Positions 1 to 8,925 are shown, numbered from the stretch's first letter. The stretch: DNA of 64,000 nucleotides from Demequina iriomotensis (GCF_000971395.1 NZ_BBME01000011.1:124001-188000); one strand, 5' to 3'. The notes: generated by a model not told the origin, from the sequence alone. A program made the numbers and translations.

Positions 1-1
1 G

Positions 2-961
2 GTGGTCGACGGCTGCCTCGCGCGCGGTCTCGCGCCCGTGGTCACCTTCAACCACTTCGCGTCGCCGCACTGGTTCTCCGCCGCCGGCTCGTGGCTCGCG
101 GACGATGCGGCCGACCTGTTCGCGGCGCAGTGCGACCGGGTGATGGCCCGGTTCGGCGACAGGATCGCCGTCGCCGTCACCATCAACGAGCCCAACCTCG
201 AGCAACTGCTGCACGCGAGCGGCAAGCTGCCCCCGATCGCCGAGCAGATCAAGCTCGAGATGCTCGCCGCCGCCGCCCGCGACGCGGGCACCGAGCGCTA
301 CTTCGCGTCCAACGTCATCCCCGCCGCGCTCGAGGGTGAGTTCACCGACGCGCTCACGCGCGCGCATCGTGCCGCCGTCGCCGCCATCAAGGGCCGCCGG
401 CCCGACCTCCCGACCGGCGTCTCCATCGCGATCATCGACGAGGTCGCGCTCGAGGGAGGCGAGGAGCGCCGCGACGCCAAGCGCGCGGCGGTCTACGACC
501 ACTGGCTCGAGGTCGCGCGCGACGACGATTTCATCGGCGTGCAGAACTACGAGTCGATCTTCCACGGCCCCGACGGCGAGGTGGTGCCCGAGGGCCCGCG
601 CAACGGCATGGGCACCCTGATCGAGCCGGCGTCGCTCGCGCGCGCCGCGGAGTACGCGCACCGCGTCTCGGGCGTGCCCGTCCTGGTGACGGAGCACGGC
701 ATGCAGACCGACGACGACGCGCAGCGCGCGGCCTTCATCCCCGCGGCGCTCGCCGCGCTCGCCGCGCAGATCGCCGCCGGCACGCCCGTGCTGGGCTACT
801 GCCACTGGACGCTGCTCGACAACTTCGAGTGGATCTTCGGCTACAGGCCCAAGCTCGGACTCGTCGCCGTGGATCGTGAGACGTTCGACCGGACCGTCAA
901 GCCGTCCGCCCGCGTGCTCGGCGGCATCGTGCGCGAGCACCGGTCCGCGTCGGTGGGCTGA
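2..961 (+). CDS. GH1 beta-glucosidase-like glycosidase (5' end outside window)
   Basis: The C-terminal 319 residues of a glycoside hydrolase family 1 retaining beta-glycosidase; the N-terminus lies before the window. Visible are the family acid/base motif INEP (Glu about residue 63 of the visible part) and the nucleophile strand motif TEHG (Glu about 231; the family usually has TENG). The C-terminal end of the barrel, YRPKLGLVAVD, is also typical. It would hydrolyse beta-glucosides or related sugars, probably in the cytoplasm. It sits 7 bp before a nucleoside-hydrolase-like gene and upstream of an alpha-rhamnosidase, so it may act on rhamnose-containing plant glycosides; the substrate is inferred. 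Confidence 0.88.
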   Translation: MVDGCLARGLAPVVTFNHFASPHWFSAAGSWLADDAADLFAAQCDRVMARFGDRIAVAVTINEPNLEQLLHASGKLPPIAEQIKLEMLAAAARDAGTERYFASNVIPAALEGEFTDALTRAHRAAVAAIKGRRPDLPTGVSIAIIDEVALEGGEERRDAKRAAVYDHWLEVARDDDFIGVQNYESIFHGPDGEVVPEGPRNGMGTLIEPASLARAAEYAHRVSGVPVLVTEHGMQTDDDAQRAAFIPAALAALAAQIAAGTPVLGYCHWTLLDNFEWIFGYRPKLGLVAVDRETFDRTVKPSARVLGGIVREHRSASVG

Positions 962-968
962 GGCAGCA

Positions 969-1811
969 GTGCCGCTCACCATCGCGACGCGCTGCCGCGT
1001 CGTCATCGACAACGACTTCGCCGGGGACCCCGACGGCCTCGTCGCGCTCGCGCATCACCTGCTGTCGCCCGGCCATCGCGTCGACGCGGTCACCAGCTCG
1101 CGGCTGTCGCCGGTGTTCGGGCCGCCCGAGGGCGGCGCGGCCACAGGTGCGGCGTACGCGGCCGAGCTGGTCGAGCTCATCGGGGGCGCGACGCGCCCCG
1201 AGATCGCCGCCGGCGGGGACGCAGCCGTCGACCTCGCGGCGGTCGCGGCGGGGTCGGAGGTGTCCGCCGCGGCGCGGACGATCATCGCGCACGCGCGGAG
1301 GGACGATGCGCTGCCCCTCACGCTCGTGTGCGGAGGTCCGCTCACCAACGTCGCGGAGGCCCTCGCGGCTGCACCCGACATCGCGGGGCGCCTGACGCTC
1401 GCGTGGGTCGGGGGCTCGCTGGCGGATGCCGACGAGTACAACCGCGACACCGACGCCGAGGCCGCGGCCTTCGTGCTGGGCATCCCCGAGCTCGAGGTGC
1501 GCCAGTTCCCGCTCGAGAGCTACCGGAGGTTCGCGTGGAGCGTCGCGCAGATCGAGGAGCTTCTCGGCTCGTGCGGCGCGCTCGGCGCCTGGCTCTGGCG
1601 ACGCTTCGACGAGCTGCCGCTTCCTCCGGGATTCGCGGTCGACGCCGTCTGGCCGCTCGGCGACAGCGCCCCGCTGCTCGGCACCGCTCTGGGGGCGGAG
1701 TCGAGCACCTGGGAGGCGGGGGAGCACACGCTCGTCTGCACCGCGCCCGACACCGGGCTCGTCCTCGGCGACATGGCGGCGCTCTTCCGCCGCCATGCCG
1801 CTCACCGCTGA
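969..1811 (+). CDS. Inosine/uridine-preferring nucleoside hydrolase-like protein
   Basis: A 280-residue member of the IUNH nucleoside hydrolase superfamily. The N-terminus carries the calcium-binding Asp cluster (DNDFAGDPDG, near residue 14), and later segments such as VCGGPLTNVAEAL and DTDAEAAAFVLG fit the fold. The GTG at 969 is chosen because it begins directly before this N-terminus and lies 7 bp after the GH1 stop. Nucleoside hydrolases cleave N-glycosidic bonds of nucleosides. Inside a glycosidase operon it may instead act on another N- or O-riboside; that is inference. Family confidence is high, substrate unknown. Confidence 0.82.
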   Translation: MPLTIATRCRVVIDNDFAGDPDGLVALAHHLLSPGHRVDAVTSSRLSPVFGPPEGGAATGAAYAAELVELIGGATRPEIAAGGDAAVDLAAVAAGSEVSAAARTIIAHARRDDALPLTLVCGGPLTNVAEALAAAPDIAGRLTLAWVGGSLADADEYNRDTDAEAAAFVLGIPELEVRQFPLESYRRFAWSVAQIEELLGSCGALGAWLWRRFDELPLPPGFAVDAVWPLGDSAPLLGTALGAESSTWEAGEHTLVCTAPDTGLVLGDMAALFRRHAAHR

Positions 1812-1845
1812 CCTTTCCCCCTTCGACCGCAAGGAATCCGCTCGC

Positions 1846-4485
1846 ATGACCACGCTCCACCTCGACCCCGTCACCATCGAGCACCACCGCGAGCCGCTCG
1901 GCATCGGCGAGGCCGTACCTCGCCTCTCGTGGGTCGCGCGCACCGCCGAGGCCGGCTGGCGTCAGCGCGCCTACGAGCTGCGCATCACCGACCCGGACGG
2001 CGTCGCGGGGCCGTTCGCCACGGGCCGCATCGAGTCCGTCGACCAGGTGCTGGTCGCATGGCCCGCCGCCCCGCTCGCATCGCGCGAACGCCGCGAGGTG
2101 AGCGTGCGGGTGTGGGGGCCCGACGGCGAGGAGCCCTCGGACTGGAGCGAGCCGACCACGCTCGAGGCCGGGCTGCTGGACGCGGGCGAGTGGGAGACCG
2201 TCATGGTCGGCCCTCGCCTGCCTGAGCCCGGCGCCGAGGGCGAGCCGGCCGCGCTCTTGCGCGGGTCCGTCGCGATCTCGGGCGACGTCGTCCGGGCGCG
2301 CCTGCGCGCGACCGCCCACGGCATCGTCACCCTGCACCTCAACGGCCGCGTGGTCGGCGAGGACGTGCTCACCCCCGGCTGGACCACCTACGACAAGCGG
2401 CTCCGCTACGCCACCTACGACGTCACCGAGCTGGTGCGGGCGGGGGAGAACGTCCTCGGCGCCCACCTCGCGGACGGCTGGTACCGCGGCTACCTGGGGT
2501 TCTGGGGGCAGCGCGACGTCTACGGCGACCGCACGGGCGTGCTGCTCCAGCTCGAGGTCGACCACGCCGACGGCGCCCGAACGGTCGTCGGCACCGACGA
2601 GACGTGGCGCTGGACCCTCGGTCCCGTGACCCGCGCCGACCTCTACAAGGGGGAGTCGCACGACTCCCGCCGCGAGCTCGACGGCTGGGACGCCCCGGGC
2701 TTCGACGCCTCCGCCTGGGAGGCCGTCGATCCGATCCCGTGCGACATGGCCCGCCTCGTGGCGCCGACCGGTCCTGCGGTGCGACGCACGGGAACCGTGC
2801 GCCCCGTCGAGATCCTCACCACGCCCTCCGGCAAGACGATCGTGGACCTGGGGCAGAACCTCGTCGGCCGCATGCGGCTCCGCCTCCCGGACGCGCCTGT
2901 CGGCACCACGGTGGGCCTGCGTCACGCCGAGGTCCTCGAGCACGGCGAGCTCGGCACGCGGCCGCTGCGCGCCGCGGCCCAGGCCGACGAGATCGTCCTG
3001 GACGGCCGGGGCCCGCGCACGTGGGAGCCGCAGTTCACGGTGCACGGCTTCCGCTACGTCGAGGTGACGGGATGGCCCGGGACGCTCGCCGTCGATGACC
3101 TCGAGGCCGTGGCGATCCACACCGACATGCGCCGCATGGGCACCTTCGCATGCTCGGACCCGCTGCTCGACCGCCTCCACGAGAACGTCGTGTGGAGCAC
3201 GCGCGGCAACTTCGTCGACGTGCCCACCGACTGCCCGCAGCGCGACGAGCGGCTCGGCTGGACCGGCGACCTCCAGGTCTTCGCGCCCACCGCATCGTTC
3301 CTGTTCGACACCGCCGGCATGCTCACGGGCTGGCTCGCCGACCTCGCGGCCGACCAGGCCGCCGACGGCAACGTCCCGCCCTATGTCCCGTTCATGGGGA
3401 CCGACCCCCACATGCCGCCGCTCGGCGCCGAGGCCGGCTGGGGAGACGCCGCGACCCTCGTGCCGTGGACCCTCTACGAGCGTTCCGGCGACGCCGGGAT
3501 CCTGAGCACGCAGTGGTCCTCGATGACCGCGTGGGTCGACGCGTTCGCCGCGCGGGCGGGGGAGGAGCTCGACTTCTCCTCGGGCGGCTTCTCGTTCGGC
3601 GACTGGCTCGACGCCTCGGCGCCCGACGACCAGCCGTGGAAGGCGCGCGTGCCGTGGCAGCTCGTGTCGACCGCCTACCTCGCCCGGTCCGCGCGCGTGG
3701 TCGCGCGGGCCGCGGAGGTCCTGGGGGACGATGCGTCGGCCGCCCGGTACGCCGACCTCTCCGACCGCACGGCGGCGCGCTTCCGCGCCGAGTACCTCAC
3801 GGCGACCGGCCGCGCGGCGTACCCGGCCCAGACCGCCTACGCGCTCGCCCTCCGGTTCGACCTGCTGCTGCCGGAGCAGCGCGAGCACGCGGGTGCGCTC
3901 CTCGCGGAGCAGGTCGCGGTCGACGGCTTCCACATCGGCAGCGGGTTCCTGGGCACGCCGCTGGTGTGCGACGCGCTCGCGGACACGGGCCACGGCGCAA
4001 CCGCATGGCACCTGCTGCTCCAGAAGGCCTGCCCGTCGTGGCTGTACCCCGTCTCGATGGGCGCGACCACCATCTGGGAGCGGTGGAACTCGATGCTCTC
4101 GGACGGGTCCATCAACCCCGGCGGGATGACGTCCTTCAACCACTACGCGTTCGGCTCCGTCGCCGACTTCCTCCACCGCCGTGTCGCGGGTCTCGCGCCC
4201 GCCGCGCCGGGCTACCGCCGGATCCGCGTCGCGCCGCTGCCCAGCCGTGAGCTCGACTGGGCCGAGGCGTCGCATGAGACCCCGTACGGCACCGCGAGCG
4301 TGCGGTGGGACCGTGACGGCGCCGCGATCGTGCTGGCCGTGACGGTCCCGCCGTCGACGGCGGCCGAGATCGAGCTGCCCGACGGGTCGCAGCCGGTCGA
4401 GGTCGGGCCGGGCCGTCACGTGTTCACCTGCGCGCTGCCGGAGGCCGAGGCCGCGGGCCGGCCCGCCGAGTTCGTCGCCGACTGA
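1846..4485 (+). CDS. GH78 alpha-L-rhamnosidase
   Basis: An 879-residue family 78 alpha-L-rhamnosidase that releases terminal L-rhamnose from plant glycosides or polysaccharides. An N-terminal Ig-like domain is followed by the bacterial rhamnosidase N domain (LNGRVVGEDVLTPGWTTYDK, about 166-185), an (alpha/alpha)6 catalytic barrel and a C-terminal beta domain. The catalytic signature DVPTDCPQRDERLGWTGD lies near residues 458-475, with acidic residues in the RDERLGWTGD part. The ATG is preceded by AAGGAA. No signal peptide is visible, so it is probably cytoplasmic and acts on imported oligosaccharides. It ends 9 bp from the convergent MarR gene. A full rhamnose catabolic regulon lies 13 kb downstream. 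Confidence 0.93.
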   Translation: MTTLHLDPVTIEHHREPLGIGEAVPRLSWVARTAEAGWRQRAYELRITDPDGVAGPFATGRIESVDQVLVAWPAAPLASRERREVSVRVWGPDGEEPSDWSEPTTLEAGLLDAGEWETVMVGPRLPEPGAEGEPAALLRGSVAISGDVVRARLRATAHGIVTLHLNGRVVGEDVLTPGWTTYDKRLRYATYDVTELVRAGENVLGAHLADGWYRGYLGFWGQRDVYGDRTGVLLQLEVDHADGARTVVGTDETWRWTLGPVTRADLYKGESHDSRRELDGWDAPGFDASAWEAVDPIPCDMARLVAPTGPAVRRTGTVRPVEILTTPSGKTIVDLGQNLVGRMRLRLPDAPVGTTVGLRHAEVLEHGELGTRPLRAAAQADEIVLDGRGPRTWEPQFTVHGFRYVEVTGWPGTLAVDDLEAVAIHTDMRRMGTFACSDPLLDRLHENVVWSTRGNFVDVPTDCPQRDERLGWTGDLQVFAPTASFLFDTAGMLTGWLADLAADQAADGNVPPYVPFMGTDPHMPPLGAEAGWGDAATLVPWTLYERSGDAGILSTQWSSMTAWVDAFAARAGEELDFSSGGFSFGDWLDASAPDDQPWKARVPWQLVSTAYLARSARVVARAAEVLGDDASAARYADLSDRTAARFRAEYLTATGRAAYPAQTAYALALRFDLLLPEQREHAGALLAEQVAVDGFHIGSGFLGTPLVCDALADTGHGATAWHLLLQKACPSWLYPVSMGATTIWERWNSMLSDGSINPGGMTSFNHYAFGSVADFLHRRVAGLAPAAPGYRRIRVAPLPSRELDWAEASHETPYGTASVRWDRDGAAIVLAVTVPPSTAAEIELPDGSQPVEVGPGRHVFTCALPEAEAAGRPAEFVAD

Positions 4486-4494
4486 TCCCGGCGG

Positions 4495-4944
4495 TTACGC
4501 GTCCGGGTCGGGGCGCAGCCCGGCCTCGAGGCGGTCGAGCGCGCCGGCCATCGCCGACACGTCGGACAGCTGGTCGCCGAGCGCGGTTCGCACCCGCCCC
4601 GACCAGTAGGCGTGCAGCAGCGCGACGCCCTCGTCGGCCGCCTCCGTGGCCTCGAGCCGCGACTGACGGTGGTCGGCGGGGTCGGGGGTGCGCCGCACCA
4701 AGCCCTTGCCCTCGAGGCCCCGGAGCGCCGCGGAGAGGTTCGGCCGCTTCAGCCCGGTCGCCGCGGCCACCGCGCTCGGCGTCGCGCCCGGGTGGTGGTG
4801 GATCCAGCGGAGGACGGCGGTCTCGGTGCCGGTGATCGGCACCACACCTATGCCCGCCGCGTGCGGGTCGAGCTCGCGCGCGATCCGCAGGATGGACTCG
4901 GCCAGCTCCGCGAGGTCGCGGTCGGAGGGGCGTTCCTCGGCCAT
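4495..4944 (-). CDS. MarR-family transcriptional regulator
   Basis: A 149-residue winged-helix regulator of the MarR family. The DNA-binding part reads PSAVAAATGLKRPNLSAALRGLEGKGLVRR, followed by the wing DPADHRQSRLEATE (about residues 55-100). It is divergent from an MFS exporter, with an inverted repeat TTATG-ATTT-CATAA between the starts, the usual layout for a drug-responsive autorepressor. It probably represses both itself and the exporter and is released by a small aromatic or antibiotic ligand; the ligand is unknown. Confidence 0.88.
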   Translation of the reverse strand: MAEERPSDRDLAELAESILRIARELDPHAAGIGVVPITGTETAVLRWIHHHPGATPSAVAAATGLKRPNLSAALRGLEGKGLVRRTPDPADHRQSRLEATEAADEGVALLHAYWSGRVRTALGDQLSDVSAMAGALDRLEAGLRPDPDA

Positions 4945-4977
4945 GGGGGACAGGGTACCCGCGGATCGACGATTAAG

Positions 4978-4991
4978 TTATGATTTCATAA
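4978..4991. promoter_or_regulatory. Putative MarR operator
   Basis: TTATG-ATTT-CATAA inverted repeat in the short AT-rich gap between the divergent marR and MFS genes. A second overlapping pair, GATTA/TAATC, spans 4971-4993. A and T stand out here against the high-GC background. Confidence 0.6.
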
Positions 4992-5014
4992 TCATTCCAT
5001 TGTGAGGAGTCCCC

Positions 5015-6244
5015 GTGACCACCACCTCCGCGCCCACGCGCGCGCATGCCGCCGTCCCCGCATCGGCCGGCATCTCCGCCGTCCTGCTCTCCGTGCTCGG
5101 CCTCCTGTCCGCCATCGCCCCGTTCGCCACGGACCTGTACCTGCCGGCCTTCCCGCGCATGGCGCAGGACTTCGGCACGGGCGCGACGGCGGTGCAGCTC
5201 ACGCTCACGGCGTTCCTGGTGGGCGTCACCGTCGGGCAGCTGGTGTTCGGCCCGATCTCCGACCGGTTCGGCCGCAGGCCCCCGCTCATCGCAGGCTCGG
5301 TGCTCATGGTGGTGGCGGGGGTCGCGACCGTGGTCGCGCCGAGCGCCGGGGTGCTGATCGCGGCGCGCCTCGCGCAGGGGCTCGGCGGCGCGGCGGGCAT
5401 GGTGATCGGTCGCGCGGTCATCTCCGACCTCGCGACCGGGAGGGCCGCGGCGCGCGCCTTCAGCCTCATGATGATCGTCGGCGGCGTCGCCCCGGTGGTC
5501 GCGCCCGTCGCGGGCGGCCTCCTGGTGGACCCGATCGGCTGGCGCGGCATCCTCGCCGTCGTGCTCGCGTTGTCGGTCGTCATGCTGATCGCCGTGCTCG
5601 TCGTGGTGCGCGAGACCTACCCCGCCGAGCGGCGCCTCGTCCACCGCGCGGAGCGCGCCGCCACAGGCTCCCCGCTGCGCGCGCTGCGTTCGCGCGCCTT
5701 CATCGGCTACACGGTGACGTTCACCTTCGCCTTCGGCGCGATGATGGCGTACATCTCGGCCTCGCCCTTCGTCTACCAGGACATGATGGGGCTCGGTGCG
5801 ACGGGCTACGGCCTCGCCTTCGGGGTCAACGCGCTCGGCCTGGTCGTCGTGAGCGGCGCCTCCGCGCGGCTGGCGGCGACCCGCGACGTGCGGGGCCCGC
5901 TCACGGTCGGCATCGCGACGTTGCTCGCGTCGACGCTCGTGCTCGCCGCGCTGGTCGGTTCAGGGGTGGGCGCCGGTTGGCTCGCGATCCCCCTGTTCGT
6001 CGCAGTGTCGAGCCTGGGCCTCGTCCTCGGCAACGCGACGGCTCTTGCGCTCGGTGCCGTCCCCGCGGCCGCGGGCGCCGCGTCGGCCGTGCTCGGTGCG
6101 GCGCAGTTCGGGCTCGCGGCGCTGGTGTCGCCGCTCGTGAGCATCGGCGGCGGCGCGACGGCGGCGCCGTTGGCGCTCGTCATGGTCGCATGCGCCGTGG
6201 TCGCGGCGGCGACGCTCGCGTTCACCGCCCGTCGGACGCGCTGA
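5015..6244 (+). CDS. Bcr/CflA-type MFS drug exporter
   Basis: A 409-residue 12-helix transporter of the major facilitator superfamily, DHA1 Bcr/CflA group. The first-helix motif DLYLPAFPRMAQDF and the loop 2-3 motif GPISDRFGRRPPL (about residues 75-90) are characteristic. It would export toxic compounds by proton antiport across the cytoplasmic membrane. The GTG start is supported by GAGGAG five bases upstream and lies next to the MarR operator. Its 3' end overlaps the convergent VOC gene by 23 bp. Substrate not predictable. Confidence 0.88.
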   Translation: MTTTSAPTRAHAAVPASAGISAVLLSVLGLLSAIAPFATDLYLPAFPRMAQDFGTGATAVQLTLTAFLVGVTVGQLVFGPISDRFGRRPPLIAGSVLMVVAGVATVVAPSAGVLIAARLAQGLGGAAGMVIGRAVISDLATGRAAARAFSLMMIVGGVAPVVAPVAGGLLVDPIGWRGILAVVLALSVVMLIAVLVVVRETYPAERRLVHRAERAATGSPLRALRSRAFIGYTVTFTFAFGAMMAYISASPFVYQDMMGLGATGYGLAFGVNALGLVVVSGASARLAATRDVRGPLTVGIATLLASTLVLAALVGSGVGAGWLAIPLFVAVSSLGLVLGNATALALGAVPAAAGAASAVLGAAQFGLAALVSPLVSIGGGATAAPLALVMVACAVVAAATLAFTARRTR

Positions 6245-6665
6245 GCCCGTCGGCCCGCCGCTCGAGCAGCTCGATCAGGTTGCCCTCGGGATCGGCGACG
6301 AACGCCATCCGGATGCCCGGCTCAGGCGACGGCCGGGGCGTCATCACCTCGCGCGCGCCCATGCCGACCAGACGCGCGAACACCTCGTCGAGCCCGCGCA
6401 CGTCGAACGCCATGTGGCCGAAGCCCTCGCGCAACGCCGCCTCGGCCGGGTCCGCGGCGCGCGGACCGCGCGTCGATCCCTCCCGGTGAAGCAGCTCCAA
6501 CCGTCGCCCGTCCCCGTCGATCAGCATGACGAAGTCGAGGCCGATCGCGTCGACGCGACCGGTGAAGTCCACGTCGAGGCCGAACGCGTCGCGGTACCAG
6601 GACGATGCGGCGACCAGGTCGGCGACGGTGAGGCCCACGTGGTCGAGCCGCGCGCGCTCAGGCAT
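6222..6665 (-). CDS. VOC (glyoxalase/dioxygenase superfamily) protein
   Basis: A 147-residue vicinal-oxygen-chelate fold protein with two beta-alpha-beta-beta-beta modules. Potential metal ligands are the His in LDHVGLTVADL (residue 8), the His in FGHMAFDVRG and the Glu in DPEGNLIELLE. It overlaps the stop of the FAD oxidase by 8 bp and is therefore the third gene of the SDR-oxidase-VOC operon. Family members are glyoxalases, epimerases, ring-cleavage dioxygenases or resistance proteins. The operon suggests a role in the same unknown catabolic route, but the reaction cannot be assigned. Confidence 0.8.
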   Translation of the reverse strand: MPERARLDHVGLTVADLVAASSWYRDAFGLDVDFTGRVDAIGLDFVMLIDGDGRRLELLHREGSTRGPRAADPAEAALREGFGHMAFDVRGLDEVFARLVGMGAREVMTPRPSPEPGIRMAFVADPEGNLIELLERRADGLSASDGR

Positions 6666-8046
6666 GGACGTTCAGCCCCGCCGGGTCGGACGTCAGGTAC
6701 GACGCGATCCGTCCGTGCGGGTCGCGAGCCGCACGGATCTCCTCGAGCCGCGCGTGGTGCGCGGGGGAGAGGAAGCGGTCGTTGCGCGCGGTGAAGTCGG
6801 TGTCGCCGAGGTAGACGCCGACCCCGCCGTCCCGGGCGATCGCCGCCGTCTGCGCATGGACGCGCTGCCGGTAGCGGGCATCGTCCGCCGCGTCGTCGTA
6901 GATCAGGTACGTCGCCACGTAGACGTTGCCCTCGACCGAGAACGCCATGTCGGGCAGCGCACGCTCGGGGGCCCAGCCGTACCAGATCGAGAACGAGTGC
7001 TCGGTGTCGAGGCCGCGCCAGATGTCGAGCAGCAGCGGCGCGAGCGTGTCCGCAGGGGCGTCGGTCCAGGCGCAGTCGACCGCGTACCGGTAGCCCTCGG
7101 GGTTCTGCCCGGCCTGCGCCGCGCTCTCCTCGGCGATCGAGGTGGGCGCCGTGACGTGCCCGAGCTCGCGGCCCGCGACGGGGCAGTCGCCGAGGCCCGC
7201 GAGCAGCGCGCGGGCCTCCTGGTCCGAGCCGGCCATGCAGGTCGCATGGAGGAGCAGCACGGTGCCGCCGGGGTGCGCGACGCCCTCGTGGAGCGGCACG
7301 TCGGTCAGCCGCGTCGCCGCCATGACCGGCTCGACGCGGCGGTCGAGCGTGGGCAGGACGGTGTGCAGCCAGCGGATGACCGCCTCCGCGTCGTCGAGGT
7401 GGAACGTCCAGGTGTCGTGCCACATCGCTGCCGGCCTCGGGTAGGTCCGGAGGTGGAAGCGGGTGACGATGCCCGGGAAGCCCGGCCCCGCGCCGCGCGC
7501 CGCCCAGTAGAGGTCGGAGTGCTGGGTGGGGTCCGCGCGCACGTGCTCGCCGTCCGCTGTCACCACATCGACGGCGACGACGCTCTCGCACGCCCAGCCC
7601 TTGAGCCGCCCGTTCCAGCCCTGCCCGCCCTGGAGCAGGAAGCCGCCGATGCCGACGCTCGGGCAGTGGCCACCGGGGAAGGCGCGGCCGCGCTCGGCGA
7701 GGTAGGGCGCGAGATCCTCGCCGCCCCGGGTCGCCGGCCCCGCGGCCACGATGCCCGTCTCCTCGTCGTAGTCGAGCGAGCGCAGCGCCCCGAGGTCGAT
7801 GAGCAGCGCGTCGTCGCGCACGCTCCACGCGGCCCAGGAGTGGCCGCCGGAACGGACCGACACGTTCCAGCCGTTCTCGATCGCGAGTCGGACTCCTGCG
7901 GCCACGTCCTCGGCGTCGACGGCCTCGAGCACCGCGGCGGGGTAGCGCTCGGGCTTGCGGGCGTTGAACACGCGCCCGACCCGCGCCTCCTCGTAGCCGG
8001 GCGCGCCGCGCATCGTCAGGCGCCCGCGGACTGCCGGGGCGCTCAT
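6658..8046 (-). CDS. Berberine-bridge-enzyme-like FAD oxidase, bicovalent type
   Basis: A 462-residue flavoprotein with an FAD_binding_4 (PCMH) domain and a C-terminal BBE segment. Two residues that attach FAD in bicovalent oxidases are both present: His69 in RSGGHS and Cys128 in GGHCPSVGIGG. Known relatives oxidise alkaloids, sugars and oligosaccharides, or alcohols, with release of H2O2. No signal peptide is seen. The ATG overlaps the SDR stop as ATGA, so the two are translationally coupled. The upstream promoter carries the shared 17-bp palindrome at 8909. The substrate is unknown; a sugar or glycoside hydroxyl is a reasonable inference from the neighbourhood. Confidence 0.86.
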   Translation of the reverse strand: MSAPAVRGRLTMRGAPGYEEARVGRVFNARKPERYPAAVLEAVDAEDVAAGVRLAIENGWNVSVRSGGHSWAAWSVRDDALLIDLGALRSLDYDEETGIVAAGPATRGGEDLAPYLAERGRAFPGGHCPSVGIGGFLLQGGQGWNGRLKGWACESVVAVDVVTADGEHVRADPTQHSDLYWAARGAGPGFPGIVTRFHLRTYPRPAAMWHDTWTFHLDDAEAVIRWLHTVLPTLDRRVEPVMAATRLTDVPLHEGVAHPGGTVLLLHATCMAGSDQEARALLAGLGDCPVAGRELGHVTAPTSIAEESAAQAGQNPEGYRYAVDCAWTDAPADTLAPLLLDIWRGLDTEHSFSIWYGWAPERALPDMAFSVEGNVYVATYLIYDDAADDARYRQRVHAQTAAIARDGGVGVYLGDTDFTARNDRFLSPAHHARLEEIRAARDPHGRIASYLTSDPAGLNVHA

Positions 8047-8813
8047 CCCACCACCGCCGCGCCGCCGTCGACCGGGATGTTCGCCCCCGACACGTGCCGC
8101 GACTCGTCGCTCGCGAGGAACAGGATCGCGTGAGCGACGTCCTCGGGCTGCCCCCACCGACGCAGCGGGACGCGGGAGAGGATCTGCTCGGCGGGCCCGT
8201 CCGGGTCCATGAGCATCGGGGTGGTGTGCGGGGTCTGGGTCATGGCGGGGGAGACCGCGTTGACCCGGATGCCGTGGGGGCCGCCCTCGACCACCAGGTG
8301 CGAGGTGAGCGCCAGCACGCCACCCTTGGCGGCGCCGTGCGCGTTCTGCGGCATGAACCACGCGCCGCGCGACGCCGAGATCGAGCCGATGTTGACGATC
8401 GAGCCTCCTCCGCGCGCCACGAGGTGCGGCCAGGCCGCGCGGGTCACCAGGAACACGATGTCCAGCTCGTTCCGCATGGTGAAGGACCAGTCCTCGTAGG
8501 ACAGGGCGTCGATCGCGCCGAAGCGGATCGCCGACGCGTTGTTGACCAGCACGTCGACGCCGCCGCCGAGCGCGGCCGCGGCCTCCACCCACGTGGAGGC
8601 GCCCTCGGGCGTCGCGAGGTCGACCGGGGCGATCGCGTCCATGCGGCCGCCGGCCTCGCGCGCCAGCGCGACGGTCTCCTCGGACGGGCCCGGATGGAGG
8701 TCGCAGCCGATGACGTGCGCACCTTCCCTGGCGAAGGCGAGGGCCGTGGCGCGGCCGATGCCGCCGCCCGTCCCGGTGACGAGCGCGACCTTGCCGGAGA
8801 GCCTGCCGGTCAC
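8043..8813 (-). CDS. Short-chain dehydrogenase/reductase with atypical HxxxK site
   Basis: A 256-residue classical-size SDR with a Rossmann nucleotide motif (VTGTGGGIG, residues 12-20), NNAS (91-94) and the Ser at about 146. The catalytic Tyr of the YxxxK motif appears to be His159 (HGAAK); the codon reads CAC on the minus strand near 8337-8339. First gene of the SDR-FAD oxidase-VOC operon and divergent from a second SDR operon. The family oxidises or reduces hydroxyl/keto groups using NAD(P). The His substitution makes the usual mechanism uncertain. Confidence 0.85.
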   Translation of the reverse strand: MTGRLSGKVALVTGTGGGIGRATALAFAREGAHVIGCDLHPGPSEETVALAREAGGRMDAIAPVDLATPEGASTWVEAAAALGGGVDVLVNNASAIRFGAIDALSYEDWSFTMRNELDIVFLVTRAAWPHLVARGGGSIVNIGSISASRGAWFMPQNAHGAAKGGVLALTSHLVVEGGPHGIRVNAVSPAMTQTPHTTPMLMDPDGPAEQILSRVPLRRWGQPEDVAHAILFLASDESRHVSGANIPVDGGAAVVG

Positions 8814-8908
8814 GATGCGGGACCCCGGGTGAGCAGGGCGTGGCGAGCGGTCACGGCGGCACTCCTTTGTGCGTGGCGTTCCCCGGTTCGGGGGGCGACT
8901 TTCGATTC

Positions 8909-8925
8909 ATGAAAGTCACTTTCAC
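8909..8925. promoter_or_regulatory. 17-bp palindromic operator, copy 1
   Basis: ATGAAAGTCACTTTCAC, containing the perfect palindrome TGAAAGT-C-ACTTTCA. On the minus strand it lies just after a TAGCAT -10-like hexamer (8932-8937), upstream of the SDR-oxidase-VOC operon. Position immediately after the -10 suggests a repressor site. Confidence 0.7.

Noticed and set aside
1342-4419. Very long open frame antisense to the GH78 gene
   Set aside because: High-GC codon bias opens the opposite strand; the translation is Arg/Pro-rich low complexity without domains, while the plus strand encodes a clear rhamnosidase.
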